A DNA stretch of 64,000 bases from Lacticaseibacillus parakribbianus (lineage in GTDB: Bacteria > Bacillota > Bacilli > Lactobacillales > Lactobacillaceae), in assembly GCF_025490915.1 (NCBI RefSeq), contig NZ_JANQBA010000007.1:1-64000 (forward strand). The letters are read 5' to 3'. Numbering within the stretch: position 1 is the first letter of the stretch; each line of letters begins with the position of its first letter. The notes under the pieces were generated by a model that made no database searches, was not told where the DNA came from, and saw only the letters and a program-made list of their open reading frames with translations. A program made the translations under genes and the position numbers. This document shows positions 1-8,003 of the stretch, piece by piece.

Positions 1-35
1 AATTTGATCCGAACAATCTCAGGTTTCTCATCCAT
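1..35 (-). CDS. Start of an unidentified gene, cut by the window edge
   Basis: Reading the minus strand, an ATG at 35-33 opens a frame that runs off the left edge; the 11 visible codons read MDEKPEIVRIK. A GAGG ribosome-binding motif lies 7 bases upstream, and a cre-like site and a possible promoter lie further upstream at 128-142. Too little protein is visible to name a family. It would be transcribed in the same direction as xfp but is separated from it by a strong terminator. Confidence 0.5.
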   Translation of the reverse strand, partial: MDEKPEIVRIK

Positions 36-127
36 AAAATTACCTCACCAATTTAGATTTGATGAGGCAATCATACTGCCCGGCAAGGGGCAATCATATC
101 CGGTCTGTTATTGGGTGCTTACAAAAA

Positions 128-142
128 GTCAAGCGCTTTCAT
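128..142 (-). promoter_or_regulatory. cre-like catabolite-repression site, possible promoter
   Basis: The 14-base core TGAAAGCGCTTGAC (minus strand) is close to the CcpA-binding cre consensus and has the palindromic centre AAGCGCTT. TTGACT inside it could serve as a -35, with a poor -10 (TAACAG) 16 bases later, driving the gene that begins at 35. The cre match is good; the promoter reading is weak. Confidence 0.5.
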
Positions 143-173
143 TCGGCAATCGCGGGTCTGCCGCCGCCACACG

Positions 174-207
174 AAAAGGCCGAGCGCGTCTTGCGACGCA
201 CCCGGCC
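174..207 (-). terminator. Rho-independent terminator of xfp
   Basis: On the minus strand a 13-base-pair stem (two G-T wobbles) with a GCAA tetraloop is followed by TTTT, 25 bases after the xfp stop codon. Stem arms are at 195-207 and 178-190. Confidence 0.85.
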
Positions 208-231
208 TGTCGTGTCCGGAGCAGAGCGGTG

Positions 232-2607
232 TTACTTGATGTCGGTCCACGTCCAGTCGAGGACTTCTTGGATGTCCTCGCCGTGTTCGCGGATGTAATC
301 GTGGTGGTACTGCAGGGTGTCGTCCATCTTCTGGATGAAGGCACCGGCCTTTTCGGCGTAACCCGGGACATGCGCGATGATGTCCTTAGCCAGGTGGAAG
401 CGGTCGAGCTCATTGAGCACCCGCATGTCGAACGGCGTGGTGATCGCGCCTTCCTCGCGGTAACCGTGAACGAAGACGTTGCGGTTGTGCCGGTCGAAGA
501 AAATGTCGCGAATCAGGTCCTCGAAGCCGTGGAACTGGAAGAAGACCGGCTTGTCGGTGGTGAAGTAGCGATCGAATTCTTCGTCGGTCAGGCCGCGGGG
601 GTCGCGCTCGGGCGAGCGCAACTTCAGTAGGTCGACCACGTTGATGAAGCGGAACTTCAGGTCTGGGAAGTTGGCATGGAGCAGGTCGATGGCGGCCAGG
701 CTCTCCATGTTCGGCTCGGTGCCGGCTGCGGCGATGATGACGTCCGGCTCAACGCCGTCGTCGTTGGACGCCCAGTCGATGCGCTTGAGGCCGTTGTTGG
801 CCAGAACCTGCGCCTCTTCGATGGAGTAGAACTGCGGCCGCGGCTGCTTGGAGGTGATCAGCAAGTTGATCGTGTTTTGGCTCTCGAAGACCTTAGGCGA
901 TACGGCCAAAAGCGAGTTGGCGTCGGCCGGCAGGTACTCGCGGATGAACGCGCCCTTTTTCTCGGCCAGGTGGGTCAAAATGCCCGGATCCTGGTGGGTG
1001 TAGCCGTTGTGATCCTGCTGGAAGGACGTGGAGGTCGACACCACGTTCAGGGACGGGTAAGGCTTGTGCCAAGGCTGCTCGGCGGCCTCACGCATCCACT
1101 TGAAGTGCTGGGTGAGCATGGAGTCCACGACGCGCAGGAACGCCTCGTAGGAGGTGAAAAGCCCGTGGCGCCCGGTCAGCGTGTAGCCTTCGTTGAAGCC
1201 TTCCGCCTGGTGCTCGGACAGCTGCGAGTCGATGATGCGGCCGCTCGGGGCCATCTTCTCATCGCAACCCTTCTGGTCGATCGGCTCTAACCACTGGCGA
1301 TCGGTGGCCTCAAACAGGCCGTACAGGCGGTTGCTCATGGTTTCATCAGGGCCGAAGACGCGGAAGTTGTCCGGGTTCAACTTGATCAGGTCGCGCAGGT
1401 AGTCGGACCAGATGATCATGTCCTGTTTGACGTTTTGGCCGCGCTTGGTGTTGTCCAGCGCGTAGTCCTTGAAGTCCGGCAGCACCAGCGGCTTGGTGTT
1501 GTAGCCCATGTTGGTGATCGGGTTGGCCGCCATGCGGTGCGTACCTTTGGGCGTCAGTTGCCGTAGTTCAGGCTTCAAAACGCCGTTGTCGTCGAAGAGT
1601 TCCTCCGGCTTGTAGGACTTCAACCAGCCTTCCAGGGAGTCGGCGTGAGTCATGTCGTCGCGCTTGACTGGAATCGGAATCTGGTGGGCACGGAAGGAGC
1701 CTTCAATCGGCTCGCCGTCCCAGGTCTTCGGGCCGGTCCAGCCCTTTGGGGTGCGGACGATCAGCACCGGCCAGTGCGGCATCGTGGTGTCGCCGGTTTC
1801 ACGGGCGTGCTTTTGGATCGCCTTGATTTTTTCGATCACGGTGTCCATGGTCTTGGCCATAATCGGGTTGAGCTTGTCTGCGTCGTCGCCTTCGACGAAG
1901 TATGGATCCCAGCCCATGCCCTCGAAGTACTTGCGCAGGTCGGCATCGGACTTGCGGGACAGAATGGTTGGGTTGGAAATCTTGAAGCCGTTCATGTGAA
2001 CGATCGGCAGCACCGCGCCATCGGTGATTGGGTTGATGAAGGTGTTGGAGAACCAGCTGGTCGCCAGCGGCCCGGTTTCGGTTTCGCCGTCACCGGTGAC
2101 CGCCGCGACGATCACATCCGGGTTATCAAGAATCGCGCCGGTCGCGTGGCTCAGGGCGTAACCCAGCTCGCCGCCTTCGTGAATCGAACCTGGAATCTGC
2201 GCGTTGGCGTGGCTCGCCGCGCCACCCGGGAAGGAGAAGCGCTTGAAGAGGATCTTCATGCCCTTTTCGTCTTGGGTGATGTTCGGGTAGGTCTCCGTGT
2301 AGGTGCCGTCCAGGTAAGCGTTGGAGATCATGACCTGGCCGCCGTGACCGGGACCTTCAATGTAGAACATGTTCAGGTTGTACTTGTTGATGACCCGGTT
2401 GAGGTGCGTGTAGATGTAGTTTTGGCCGGCAATCGTGCCCCAGTGGCCGATCGGGTAGAACTTCACATCGTCGGACTCCAACGGCCGCTTTAATAGCGGG
2501 TTGTCGGCGAGGTAAAGCTGACCCACGGACACGTAATTGACCGCACGCCAGTAAGCCGTCATCTTGTCGAAGTAGTCCTTGGAAGAATAATCAACTGCTG
2601 TCGTCAT
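232..2607 (-). CDS. xfp: D-xylulose 5-phosphate/D-fructose 6-phosphate phosphoketolase
   Basis: A thiamine-diphosphate enzyme that splits xylulose 5-phosphate (and often fructose 6-phosphate) with phosphate into acetyl phosphate plus glyceraldehyde 3-phosphate (or erythrose 4-phosphate). It is the key step of heterofermentative and pentose metabolism and acts in the cytoplasm. The 791-residue product has the family length and collinear sequence throughout: GPGHGG near residue 90, [27 protein letters not shown] in the cofactor-binding domain, and [10 protein letters not shown] in the middle domain. I start at 2607 because AAAGGA lies 11 bases upstream; the in-frame ATG 12 bases earlier overlaps that motif. 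An extended -10 promoter is at 2642-2650 and a terminator follows, so it appears monocistronic. Confidence 0.97.
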   Translation of the reverse strand: MTTAVDYSSKDYFDKMTAYWRAVNYVSVGQLYLADNPLLKRPLESDDVKFYPIGHWGTIAGQNYIYTHLNRVINKYNLNMFYIEGPGHGGQVMISNAYLDGTYTETYPNITQDEKGMKILFKRFSFPGGAASHANAQIPGSIHEGGELGYALSHATGAILDNPDVIVAAVTGDGETETGPLATSWFSNTFINPITDGAVLPIVHMNGFKISNPTILSRKSDADLRKYFEGMGWDPYFVEGDDADKLNPIMAKTMDTVIEKIKAIQKHARETGDTTMPHWPVLIVRTPKGWTGPKTWDGEPIEGSFRAHQIPIPVKRDDMTHADSLEGWLKSYKPEELFDDNGVLKPELRQLTPKGTHRMAANPITNMGYNTKPLVLPDFKDYALDNTKRGQNVKQDMIIWSDYLRDLIKLNPDNFRVFGPDETMSNRLYGLFEATDRQWLEPIDQKGCDEKMAPSGRIIDSQLSEHQAEGFNEGYTLTGRHGLFTSYEAFLRVVDSMLTQHFKWMREAAEQPWHKPYPSLNVVSTSTSFQQDHNGYTHQDPGILTHLAEKKGAFIREYLPADANSLLAVSPKVFESQNTINLLITSKQPRPQFYSIEEAQVLANNGLKRIDWASNDDGVEPDVIIAAAGTEPNMESLAAIDLLHANFPDLKFRFINVVDLLKLRSPERDPRGLTDEEFDRYFTTDKPVFFQFHGFEDLIRDIFFDRHNRNVFVHGYREEGAITTPFDMRVLNELDRFHLAKDIIAHVPGYAEKAGAFIQKMDDTLQYHHDYIREHGEDIQEVLDWTWTDIK

Positions 2608-2641
2608 GAACGACACCATCCTTTTCTAAGTTGTTGACCCC

Positions 2642-2650
2642 AGTATACCA
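2642..2650 (-). promoter_or_regulatory. Extended -10 promoter of xfp
   Basis: Minus strand reads TGGTATACT, a TGn extended -10 with a 5/6 hexamer, about 35 bases upstream of the xfp start. No convincing -35 is visible, as expected for an extended -10 promoter. The remaining 2651-2848 has no gene. Confidence 0.6.
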
Positions 2651-2848
2651 CGAAAAACGGAAAAATCACTTAGTTTCGCTTAATATTGCTTAAAAAGTGG
2701 AAAAGCGCGAAACGCGTTGCTCGGGGGAGCCCGTTTAGAGGGCGGAGCCGGGCGGGGTGAGCCGGCCGCGACAGCCCCTTCTACTATTGTAATCCCCCGC
2801 CGCGCCGGCCGCCTTTTTCCGGCTCGGACCGGTTGAATTGAAAAACTA

Positions 2849-2878
2849 TTCACAAACTCGAATGGAAGGTGATATAAT
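2849..2878 (+). promoter_or_regulatory. Promoter of small membrane-protein gene
   Basis: TTCACA (2849-2854), an 18-base spacer and a perfect TATAAT (2873-2878) preceded by TGA stand 63 bases ahead of the small gene at 2941. Confidence 0.8.
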
Positions 2879-2940
2879 GAAAGCGGAATCAAGCGGTCGC
2901 ACCGCTCGGCCGCCATCGCGCGTCTAAAGGAGTGAGTCTT

Positions 2941-3102
2941 ATGTCAATGAACACCTTTGATTGGATCGTTTTGGGCGTGGCCGCCTTCGCCTTTGCCGCC
3001 TTGCTCGCCGTGCATGCCGTCGTCGCCGCGGTCATCACCGCCTTACTCATGATCGGCGTCGTGGTCTTAGACACGCATCCGGACCTGCACTTCCGGCTGT
3101 AG
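2941..3102 (+). CDS. Small hydrophobic membrane protein, 53 aa
   Basis: The 53-residue product starts MSMNTFDWIVLGVAAF, is almost wholly hydrophobic from residue 8 to 43 (one long or two short membrane segments, Ala/Val-rich) and ends in a polar DTHPDLHFRL tail. It has its own strong promoter (perfect TATAAT), a GGAGTGA ribosome site 8 bases before ATG, and its own terminator, which argues strongly that this short frame is expressed. I do not recognise the family. It stands alone between xfp and the TetR operon and could be a stress- or envelope-associated peptide; function is unknown. Confidence 0.75.
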   Translation: MSMNTFDWIVLGVAAFAFAALLAVHAVVAAVITALLMIGVVVLDTHPDLHFRL

Positions 3103-3125
3103 CCGCACCAACTAGACACTGACAG

Positions 3126-3165
3126 ACACGCGTTGGCCCCACTCGGTGGCGCCAACGCGTGTTTT
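3126..3165 (+). terminator. Terminator after the small membrane-protein gene
   Basis: Perfect 12-base-pair stem ACACGCGTTGGC / GCCAACGCGTGT with a loop of about 12 bases, followed by TTTTG. It lies 24 bases after the stop codon. Confidence 0.85.
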
Positions 3166-3276
3166 GCTGTCGCGCCAACGCCCAATTCGCTCGCCCCGCT
3201 CCCTCACCGCTGCTTCGCCCCGCCACCTCACCCCCGGTCGCCTCACCGCGCCGGGGGTTTTTGCGCGTTTTTGGGC

Positions 3277-3336
3277 ACAATCTACATTTTGTAGGTTGTG
3301 GGCTTCAATGAATCCCTTTATATTTACATCTTGTAA
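3277..3336 (+). promoter_or_regulatory. Promoter with two TetR-type operator palindromes
   Basis: Promoter TTGTGG (3296-3301), 17-base spacer, TATATT (3319-3324). Two related inverted repeats bracket it: ACAATCTACA-TTT-TGTAGGTTGT at 3277-3299, which overlaps the -35, and TTACA-TCT-TGTAA at 3324-3336, just after the -10. Both share the core TACA-N3-TGTA. Position and symmetry fit autorepression by the TetR-family protein encoded next, which would also control the YhgE gene. Confidence 0.75.
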
Positions 3337-3372
3337 TATTTATTGGGTGAAATCAATTGAGGAGGGACAACC

Positions 3373-3930
3373 ATGGGGGGACACCGCAGGCTTGACCACG
3401 CTCAGGTGCTGGCGGAGGCGCAAGCGCTGGTGCGTGAGGACGGTTTTCAGGCGCTGAGCTTTCAGCACCTGGCCAAGCGGCTGGGCATTCGCTCGCAGTC
3501 GCTTTACAACTACTACGACAACGTGGAGGCCGTGATCGAGGACCTCGGCACGACCTTCATGGCCGACCTTTACACGCAGCTTTTGGAGGCGGCGACCGGC
3601 CTGTCCGGCCGCGCGGCCCTGGCCGCCTACACCGCCACGGCGCATCAGTTCTTCGACCAAAACGGCGCGTTGGTGCAGCTTTTTTACTACGTGCATCGCT
3701 ACCCGCAAGACAGCCCGTTCGTGGCCGCGACGGCCAAGGTGCTGGACCTCTTGCGGCGGCTGATCACGCACACCAAGCTGCGCCACATGTCCCCGCAGGC
3801 CTTCGAGCAGGCGCTGATTGCCAGCGTCCTGGGTTTTTCCGTGCTGGAGATCATGGGCTTCATGCCCCACGGTCAAAACGGGAACTACGCCCAGCTGGTC
3901 AGCCTTTACCTCAATGAAGTCATCGCATAA
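3373..3930 (+). CDS. TetR/AcrR-family transcriptional repressor
   Basis: A 185-residue regulator. The N-terminal helix-turn-helix (about residues 5-50) contains LSFQHLAKRLGIRSQSLYNYYDN, the usual TetR recognition-helix pattern; the rest is an all-helical ligand-binding domain similar in layout to TetR_C_33/WHG-type regulators. AGGAGG lies 8 bases before ATG. It is followed after 15 bases by the YhgE gene, so the two form an operon, and two matching palindromes lie in its promoter. It probably represses both genes and releases them when an envelope-active or toxic ligand binds; the ligand is not evident. Confidence 0.9.
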   Translation: MGGHRRLDHAQVLAEAQALVREDGFQALSFQHLAKRLGIRSQSLYNYYDNVEAVIEDLGTTFMADLYTQLLEAATGLSGRAALAAYTATAHQFFDQNGALVQLFYYVHRYPQDSPFVAATAKVLDLLRRLITHTKLRHMSPQAFEQALIASVLGFSVLEIMGFMPHGQNGNYAQLVSLYLNEVIA

Positions 3931-3945
3931 GGAGGCACAACGATA

Positions 3946-6900
3946 TTGATAAAAGATGAATTCGGGTTCATCAAGCGCAACAAGCTGATCTTGCTGTCCG
4001 TGATGGTCATCATGATCATCCCGTTCCTGTACAGCATCTTCTTCCTGAAGTCGGTCTGGGATCCGTACGGCGACACCCAGGACCTACCCGTCGCCGTGGT
4101 CAACAACGACCGCGCCGTCACTTACAACGGCACTAAGCTGAACGTCGGGGAGCAGACGGTCAAGAAGCTGCGCAAGAACAAGCAGCTGGGCTGGCACTTC
4201 GTCAGCGCCAAGCAGGCCGCCAAGGGGCTGAAAGATAACAAGTACTACACCGTCGTCACCATCCCTGCGAACTTCTCGCAAAACGCGGCGACCGTGCTGG
4301 ACGCCAACCCCAAGAAGATGCGGCTGACCTACCAGACCAACGACTCGCTGAACTACCTCAGCTCGGTGATCTCGGGCATCGGCGTCGACAAGCTCGACAA
4401 GGAGATTCGCGCCAACGTCACCAACGCCTACGCCAGCGCCGTTTTCGACCAGATCAAAACGGTTGGCTCAGGCATGCACAAGGCGGCCAAGGGGGCGACG
4501 CAGCTCTCCGACGGCCTCGCCACGCTGGATGACGGCGTCTCCCAGTACGTCGTCGGCGTCTCCAAGGTCAACGACGGCGTCCAGACCCTGAGCGTCAAGG
4601 TCAAGCCGCTGACAAGCGGCGTCAACCAGCTCGCTGGCGGGGCCAAAACCCTGAACGCGGGGCTTGATCAATACGTCACCGGTGCCGACACCCTGGCGGC
4701 CGGGATCAACACCTTGGCCGGCAAGGTCGGGCCACTGGCCGCCGGCACCCAAAAGCTCGCTACCGGCGCCAACCAGCTGGCCGCTGGCACCAAGCAGCTC
4801 AACGCCAAGGTCGGGCCACTGGCCGCCGGCACCAAGCGGCTCGCCGATGGCGCCAACCAGCTGGCGGACGGCACCAAAGAACTCAAGTCCAAGGTCGGGC
4901 CACTGGCCGCCGGCACCAAGCAGCTCGCAGACGGCGCCAACCAGCTGTCGGACGGCACCAAGGAACTCAAGTCCAAGGTCGGGCCACTGGCCGCCGGCAC
5001 CCAAAAGCTCGCAGACGGTGCCAACACGCTTAACAGCGGTCTCGGCGAGTACGTCGCCGGCACCGACACCCTCGCCGGCGGCATCAACACGCTGGCCGGC
5101 AAGGTCAAGCCGCTGGCAGACGGCACCCAGCAGCTCGCCGATGGCGCCAAGACCCTGAACACCGGCATCGGCGACTACACCGCTGGCGTCTCCCAGGTCG
5201 CCAAGGGCGTCTCCGCGATGAAGAGCCAGACGGCAAGCCTTGACGCCGCCAGCCTCAAGAAGCTGGCCGATGGCAGCGCCACGCTCAACAGCAGCACCGG
5301 CAAGTACGTCGCCGGCGTCACCACGCTGTCCGACAACCTGACCAAGCTCAACGCGGCGGCGCAGACGCTGCCGAGCAACATGAAGACGCTTCAGGGCAAC
5401 ATCGACAAGATGGCGGCCGGCGTCACCAAGATCAAGGCGGAAGTCACCGCCACTAGCGCCCTGGCCAAGACCAAGGCGACCAAGGTCGTGCTGGATTACG
5501 CCACGACCAAGGCGCAGCTGACCGCAGCCGGTGTGGCCAAGGACAGCGCCACCGCCAAGTCGCTGGACAAAATGTACGCGGACTTCATGGATTTTGCCAC
5601 CACGCAGCAAAAAGCGACCGGCACCGCCGCCGACACGGCCGACACCGCGACCTTGATGGGCGGCCTGACCCAGCTTGAGGAAGGCGCTAAGGCCCTGTCT
5701 GCCGCGCTTGACACCCAGCTGGCCTCAACCGGCGACATCACCAAGCTCGCGGCAAGCCTCACCCAGCTGCAAGCCGGCGCGAAGCTTCTGGCCACCAAGG
5801 GCACGGCCTTGACCCAAGGCTCCGACACGCTGAACGCAAGCGTTGCGCAGCTGACCGCCGGGCTGCCGGCGCTGCTTGACGGCATCGACCAGCTCGACCA
5901 AGGCGTTGGGCTCGTCACCGCCAACAGCCTCAAGCTGAAGCTCGGTGCGGCCACCCTGACCGGCGGCCTCAACACCATGAACGGCCAGATCCCGGCCCTG
6001 ACAGCCGGCGTCTCCCAGCTCAACGGCGGGGCCCAGCAGCTCGCCGGTGGCCTCAACACCATGAACGGCCAGATCCCGGCCCTGACAGCCGGCGTCTCCC
6101 AGCTCAACAACGGCGGCCAACAGCTTGCGGCCAACGGCGGCAAGCTGACCGCAGGCTCCAAGCAGCTGGCAAGCGGCCTCGGCCAGATGCAGGCGCAGCT
6201 GCCGCAGCTGACCAGCGGCGTCACCCAGCTGGCTTCGGGCACCAAGCAGCTTGACGACAAGTCCAAGGACCTGACTTCCGGCACCGACAAGCTCGGCGAC
6301 GGGGCCAAGACCCTGTCGACCAGCCTCGGCGCTGGCGCCAAGCAGGTCAACGGCATTAAGTTGAGCGACAAGACGGCCAAAATGTTCGCGGCCCCGACCA
6401 AGCTACACCACGGCTTCTACAGCAAGGTCGACAACTACGGCCACGCCCTGGCGCCTTACGTGCTGTCCCTAGCACTTTACGTCGGCGCGTTGGTCTTCAA
6501 CTTCGCCTACCCGATCCGCAAGGTTTCTAAGAAGGACGGCACGGCGACGCAGTGGTTCGCCTCCAAGATCGTGCTCGGCGGCCTGGTCGCCACCGGCATG
6601 GCGCTGGTCGAGGCCACGCTGATCATCGCGGCCGGCCTGACCGTCGACCACGTCGGCCTCTTCTACCTTTTTGCCGAGCTCTTCGCCCTCGCGTCCATGT
6701 ACCTGGTCATGTTCCTGTCAATGTGGCTGGACAACCCGGGCCGCTTCGTCGCGATGGTGCTGCTGATGCTGCAGCTGGGCGGTGCCGGCGGGACGTTCCC
6801 GCTTGAAATCACCAACCACTTCTACAACGTCATCCACCCGTTCCTGCCGATGAGCTACTCGATCATGGGCTTCCGTCAGGCCATCACCTCGGGCATCGCC

Positions 6901-7056
6901 TCCGGCACGGTCGCCCAGGCGGTCGTCGTCTTGATCGGCGTTATCCTCGGCTCCCTGGCCCTCCTCTGGCTGGTCATGCAGTACCTGCAGCGCAAGCACC
7001 TGATGGGTGTCTCGCAGCTGGACGACAACCAGAAGTTGCAGGAAGTGGAAAAGTAA
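3946..7056 (+). CDS. YhgE/Pip-family membrane protein with long heptad-like repeat domain
   Basis: A 1036-residue integral membrane protein of the YhgE/Pip family (ABC-2-type membrane fold; relatives include phage-infection protein Pip and type VII secretion-associated proteins). One membrane segment lies near residues 13-33, then a large extracellular domain of repeated LADGANQLADGT-type units (residues about 175-800), then about five membrane segments (845-1015). The repeats are partly exact at DNA level with an 84-base period (4723-5058 and 5962-6129). The start is TTG at 3946, chosen because AAGGAGG lies 10 bases upstream and no ATG fits. It is co-transcribed with the TetR gene and probably acts in envelope transport or stress; the substrate is unknown. 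Confidence 0.9.
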   Translation: MIKDEFGFIKRNKLILLSVMVIMIIPFLYSIFFLKSVWDPYGDTQDLPVAVVNNDRAVTYNGTKLNVGEQTVKKLRKNKQLGWHFVSAKQAAKGLKDNKYYTVVTIPANFSQNAATVLDANPKKMRLTYQTNDSLNYLSSVISGIGVDKLDKEIRANVTNAYASAVFDQIKTVGSGMHKAAKGATQLSDGLATLDDGVSQYVVGVSKVNDGVQTLSVKVKPLTSGVNQLAGGAKTLNAGLDQYVTGADTLAAGINTLAGKVGPLAAGTQKLATGANQLAAGTKQLNAKVGPLAAGTKRLADGANQLADGTKELKSKVGPLAAGTKQLADGANQLSDGTKELKSKVGPLAAGTQKLADGANTLNSGLGEYVAGTDTLAGGINTLAGKVKPLADGTQQLADGAKTLNTGIGDYTAGVSQVAKGVSAMKSQTASLDAASLKKLADGSATLNSSTGKYVAGVTTLSDNLTKLNAAAQTLPSNMKTLQGNIDKMAAGVTKIKAEVTATSALAKTKATKVVLDYATTKAQLTAAGVAKDSATAKSLDKMYADFMDFATTQQKATGTAADTADTATLMGGLTQLEEGAKALSAALDTQLASTGDITKLAASLTQLQAGAKLLATKGTALTQGSDTLNASVAQLTAGLPALLDGIDQLDQGVGLVTANSLKLKLGAATLTGGLNTMNGQIPALTAGVSQLNGGAQQLAGGLNTMNGQIPALTAGVSQLNNGGQQLAANGGKLTAGSKQLASGLGQMQAQLPQLTSGVTQLASGTKQLDDKSKDLTSGTDKLGDGAKTLSTSLGAGAKQVNGIKLSDKTAKMFAAPTKLHHGFYSKVDNYGHALAPYVLSLALYVGALVFNFAYPIRKVSKKDGTATQWFASKIVLGGLVATGMALVEATLIIAAGLTVDHVGLFYLFAELFALASMYLVMFLSMWLDNPGRFVAMVLLMLQLGGAGGTFPLEITNHFYNVIHPFLPMSYSIMGFRQAITSGIASGTVAQAVVVLIGVILGSLALLWLVMQYLQRKHLMGVSQLDDNQKLQEVEK
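4723..5058 (+). repeat. In-gene 84-bp tandem repeat (28-residue units)
   Basis: Units beginning AAGGTCGGGCCACTGGCC recur at 4723, 4807, 4891 and 4975, exactly 84 bases apart, encoding KVGPLAAGT-type units of the YhgE protein. A second pair of near-identical 84-base units starts at 5962 and 6046. The copy number could change by recombination without breaking the frame. Confidence 0.9.
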
Positions 7057-7572
7057 CCCAGAGCGCAGTGCGGCGAATTTAGCGGGTCGGCTAGCCTAGC
7101 GCTGGCGTTGAGGCGGGTTATGCCTCGGCGTCAGTGCGTAGCTAGACGCACCCGCGTTGCCGCACGGAGCTCGACAAACCCAGAGCGGAGTGCGGCGGGT
7201 TTAGCGGGTCGGCTAGCCTAGCGCTGGCGTTGAGGCGGGTTATGCCTCGGCGTCAGTGCGTAGCTAGACGCACCCGCGTTGCCGCACGGAGCTCGACGAA
7301 CCAGAGCGCAGCCGAGCGTTTAGCCGGCCGGCTAGCGTAGGGTTGGGCATTGGGCCCGAACTTGGCCCAGTGTCCGACCCGAGCTAGACGCACCGGCGAT
7401 GCTCGGCGGAGCTCGACGAACCCAGAGCGGAGTGCGGCGAATTTAGGCAATCGTCTAGCGCAAGGCCAGTGCTTGGGGCGTTCCTTGCCCCGAGTGCTGG
7501 CCTTAGCTGGACGAGTTGCCGTTGTCGCACGGAACTCGACGAACCCAGAGCCGAGTACGGCGGGGTTAGCGG
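7057..7572 (+). repeat. Tandem array of about 122-bp hairpin-bearing intergenic units
   Basis: Four full units and one truncated unit begin at 7057, 7179, 7301, 7421 and 7544 (each opens CCCAGAGC or CCAGAGC). Flanks are conserved: GGGTTTAGCGGGTCGGCTAG on the left, and TAGCTAGACGCACC followed by GGAGCTCGACGAA on the right. The centre of each unit is a roughly 17-base-pair hairpin with a 7-base loop. Units 1 and 2 share the same hairpin; units 3 and 4 have quite different hairpin sequences that still pair along their length. No gene is supported here. The same family recurs inverted at 11690-12000. Confidence 0.9.
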
Positions 7573-7591
7573 GAAGTATTTCATTCAACAC

Positions 7592-7652
7592 TCACGCAAA
7601 TAGGCAGATACAATACGGCTTACGCTGCATTGTATCTGCCTATTTCTGCGTG
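7592..7652. repeat. Long inverted repeat at edge of lower-GC module
   Basis: Arms CACGCA-A-ATAGGCAGATACAAT and ATTGTATCTGCCTATT-TC-TGCGTG pair over about 22 bases around a 14-base loop. There is no T-run, so it is a weak terminator candidate; it may be a bidirectional terminator between convergent genes or a small mobile-element remnant. It sits exactly where base composition drops. The 98 bases between it and the next gene hold nothing recognisable. Confidence 0.8.
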
Positions 7653-7750
7653 ACCGTAACGTGTCTCCCCCGAATTTTGTCATCCGGCCAGTGGAATGCA
7701 AACACTAGCCTACACCGCACGAGTTCTCAGAGGCATCAGTCCAAGCCAGG

Positions 7751-7912
7751 CTAGCGATTCCGATTAGATCGGCGCTCCTGACGAACAACAAACATAATGA
7801 GACAGACAAGTCCAATCACTACCGCGGCGAAAATGACCAAAAACACGATAACAGGTAACATAAAAGCGATAAAACCGCCAAGCGTCTGAATGTTCAACCA
7901 AAGATCTCGCAT
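7751..7912 (-). CDS. Small single-pass membrane protein, 53 aa
   Basis: Starts MRDLWLNIQTLGGF, has a strongly hydrophobic segment at residues 13-43 (one or two membrane passes) and ends in the basic tail RQERRSNRNR. I use the ATG at 7912 because GGGAG lies 7 bases upstream; the longer frame upstream lacks such a site. It is the last gene of a minus-strand group (48-aa peptide, secreted protein, this protein) divergent from an Rgg-type regulator. The family is not recognised. Its lower GC content matches its neighbours, suggesting shared acquisition. Confidence 0.65.
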   Translation of the reverse strand: MRDLWLNIQTLGGFIAFMLPVIVFLVIFAAVVIGLVCLIMFVVRQERRSNRNR

Positions 7913-8003
7913 GACAAAGCTCCCTTTCCTCAGGACTTCATAAAGTGGAGCTAAAGTAATCTGCCCTGCTAGCAAGGGATTCTCGCCGCAGGCTACGTCC
8001 AAT

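Noticed and set aside
4468-5610. 380-codon minus-strand frame opposite YhgE
   Set aside because: Produced by the repeats in the YhgE gene; Gly/Leu/Val/Gln-rich and without a start signal.
7592-7652. Insertion-sequence end
   Set aside because: The inverted repeat is a single hairpin with a 14-base loop and there is no transposase, so an IS cannot be supported.
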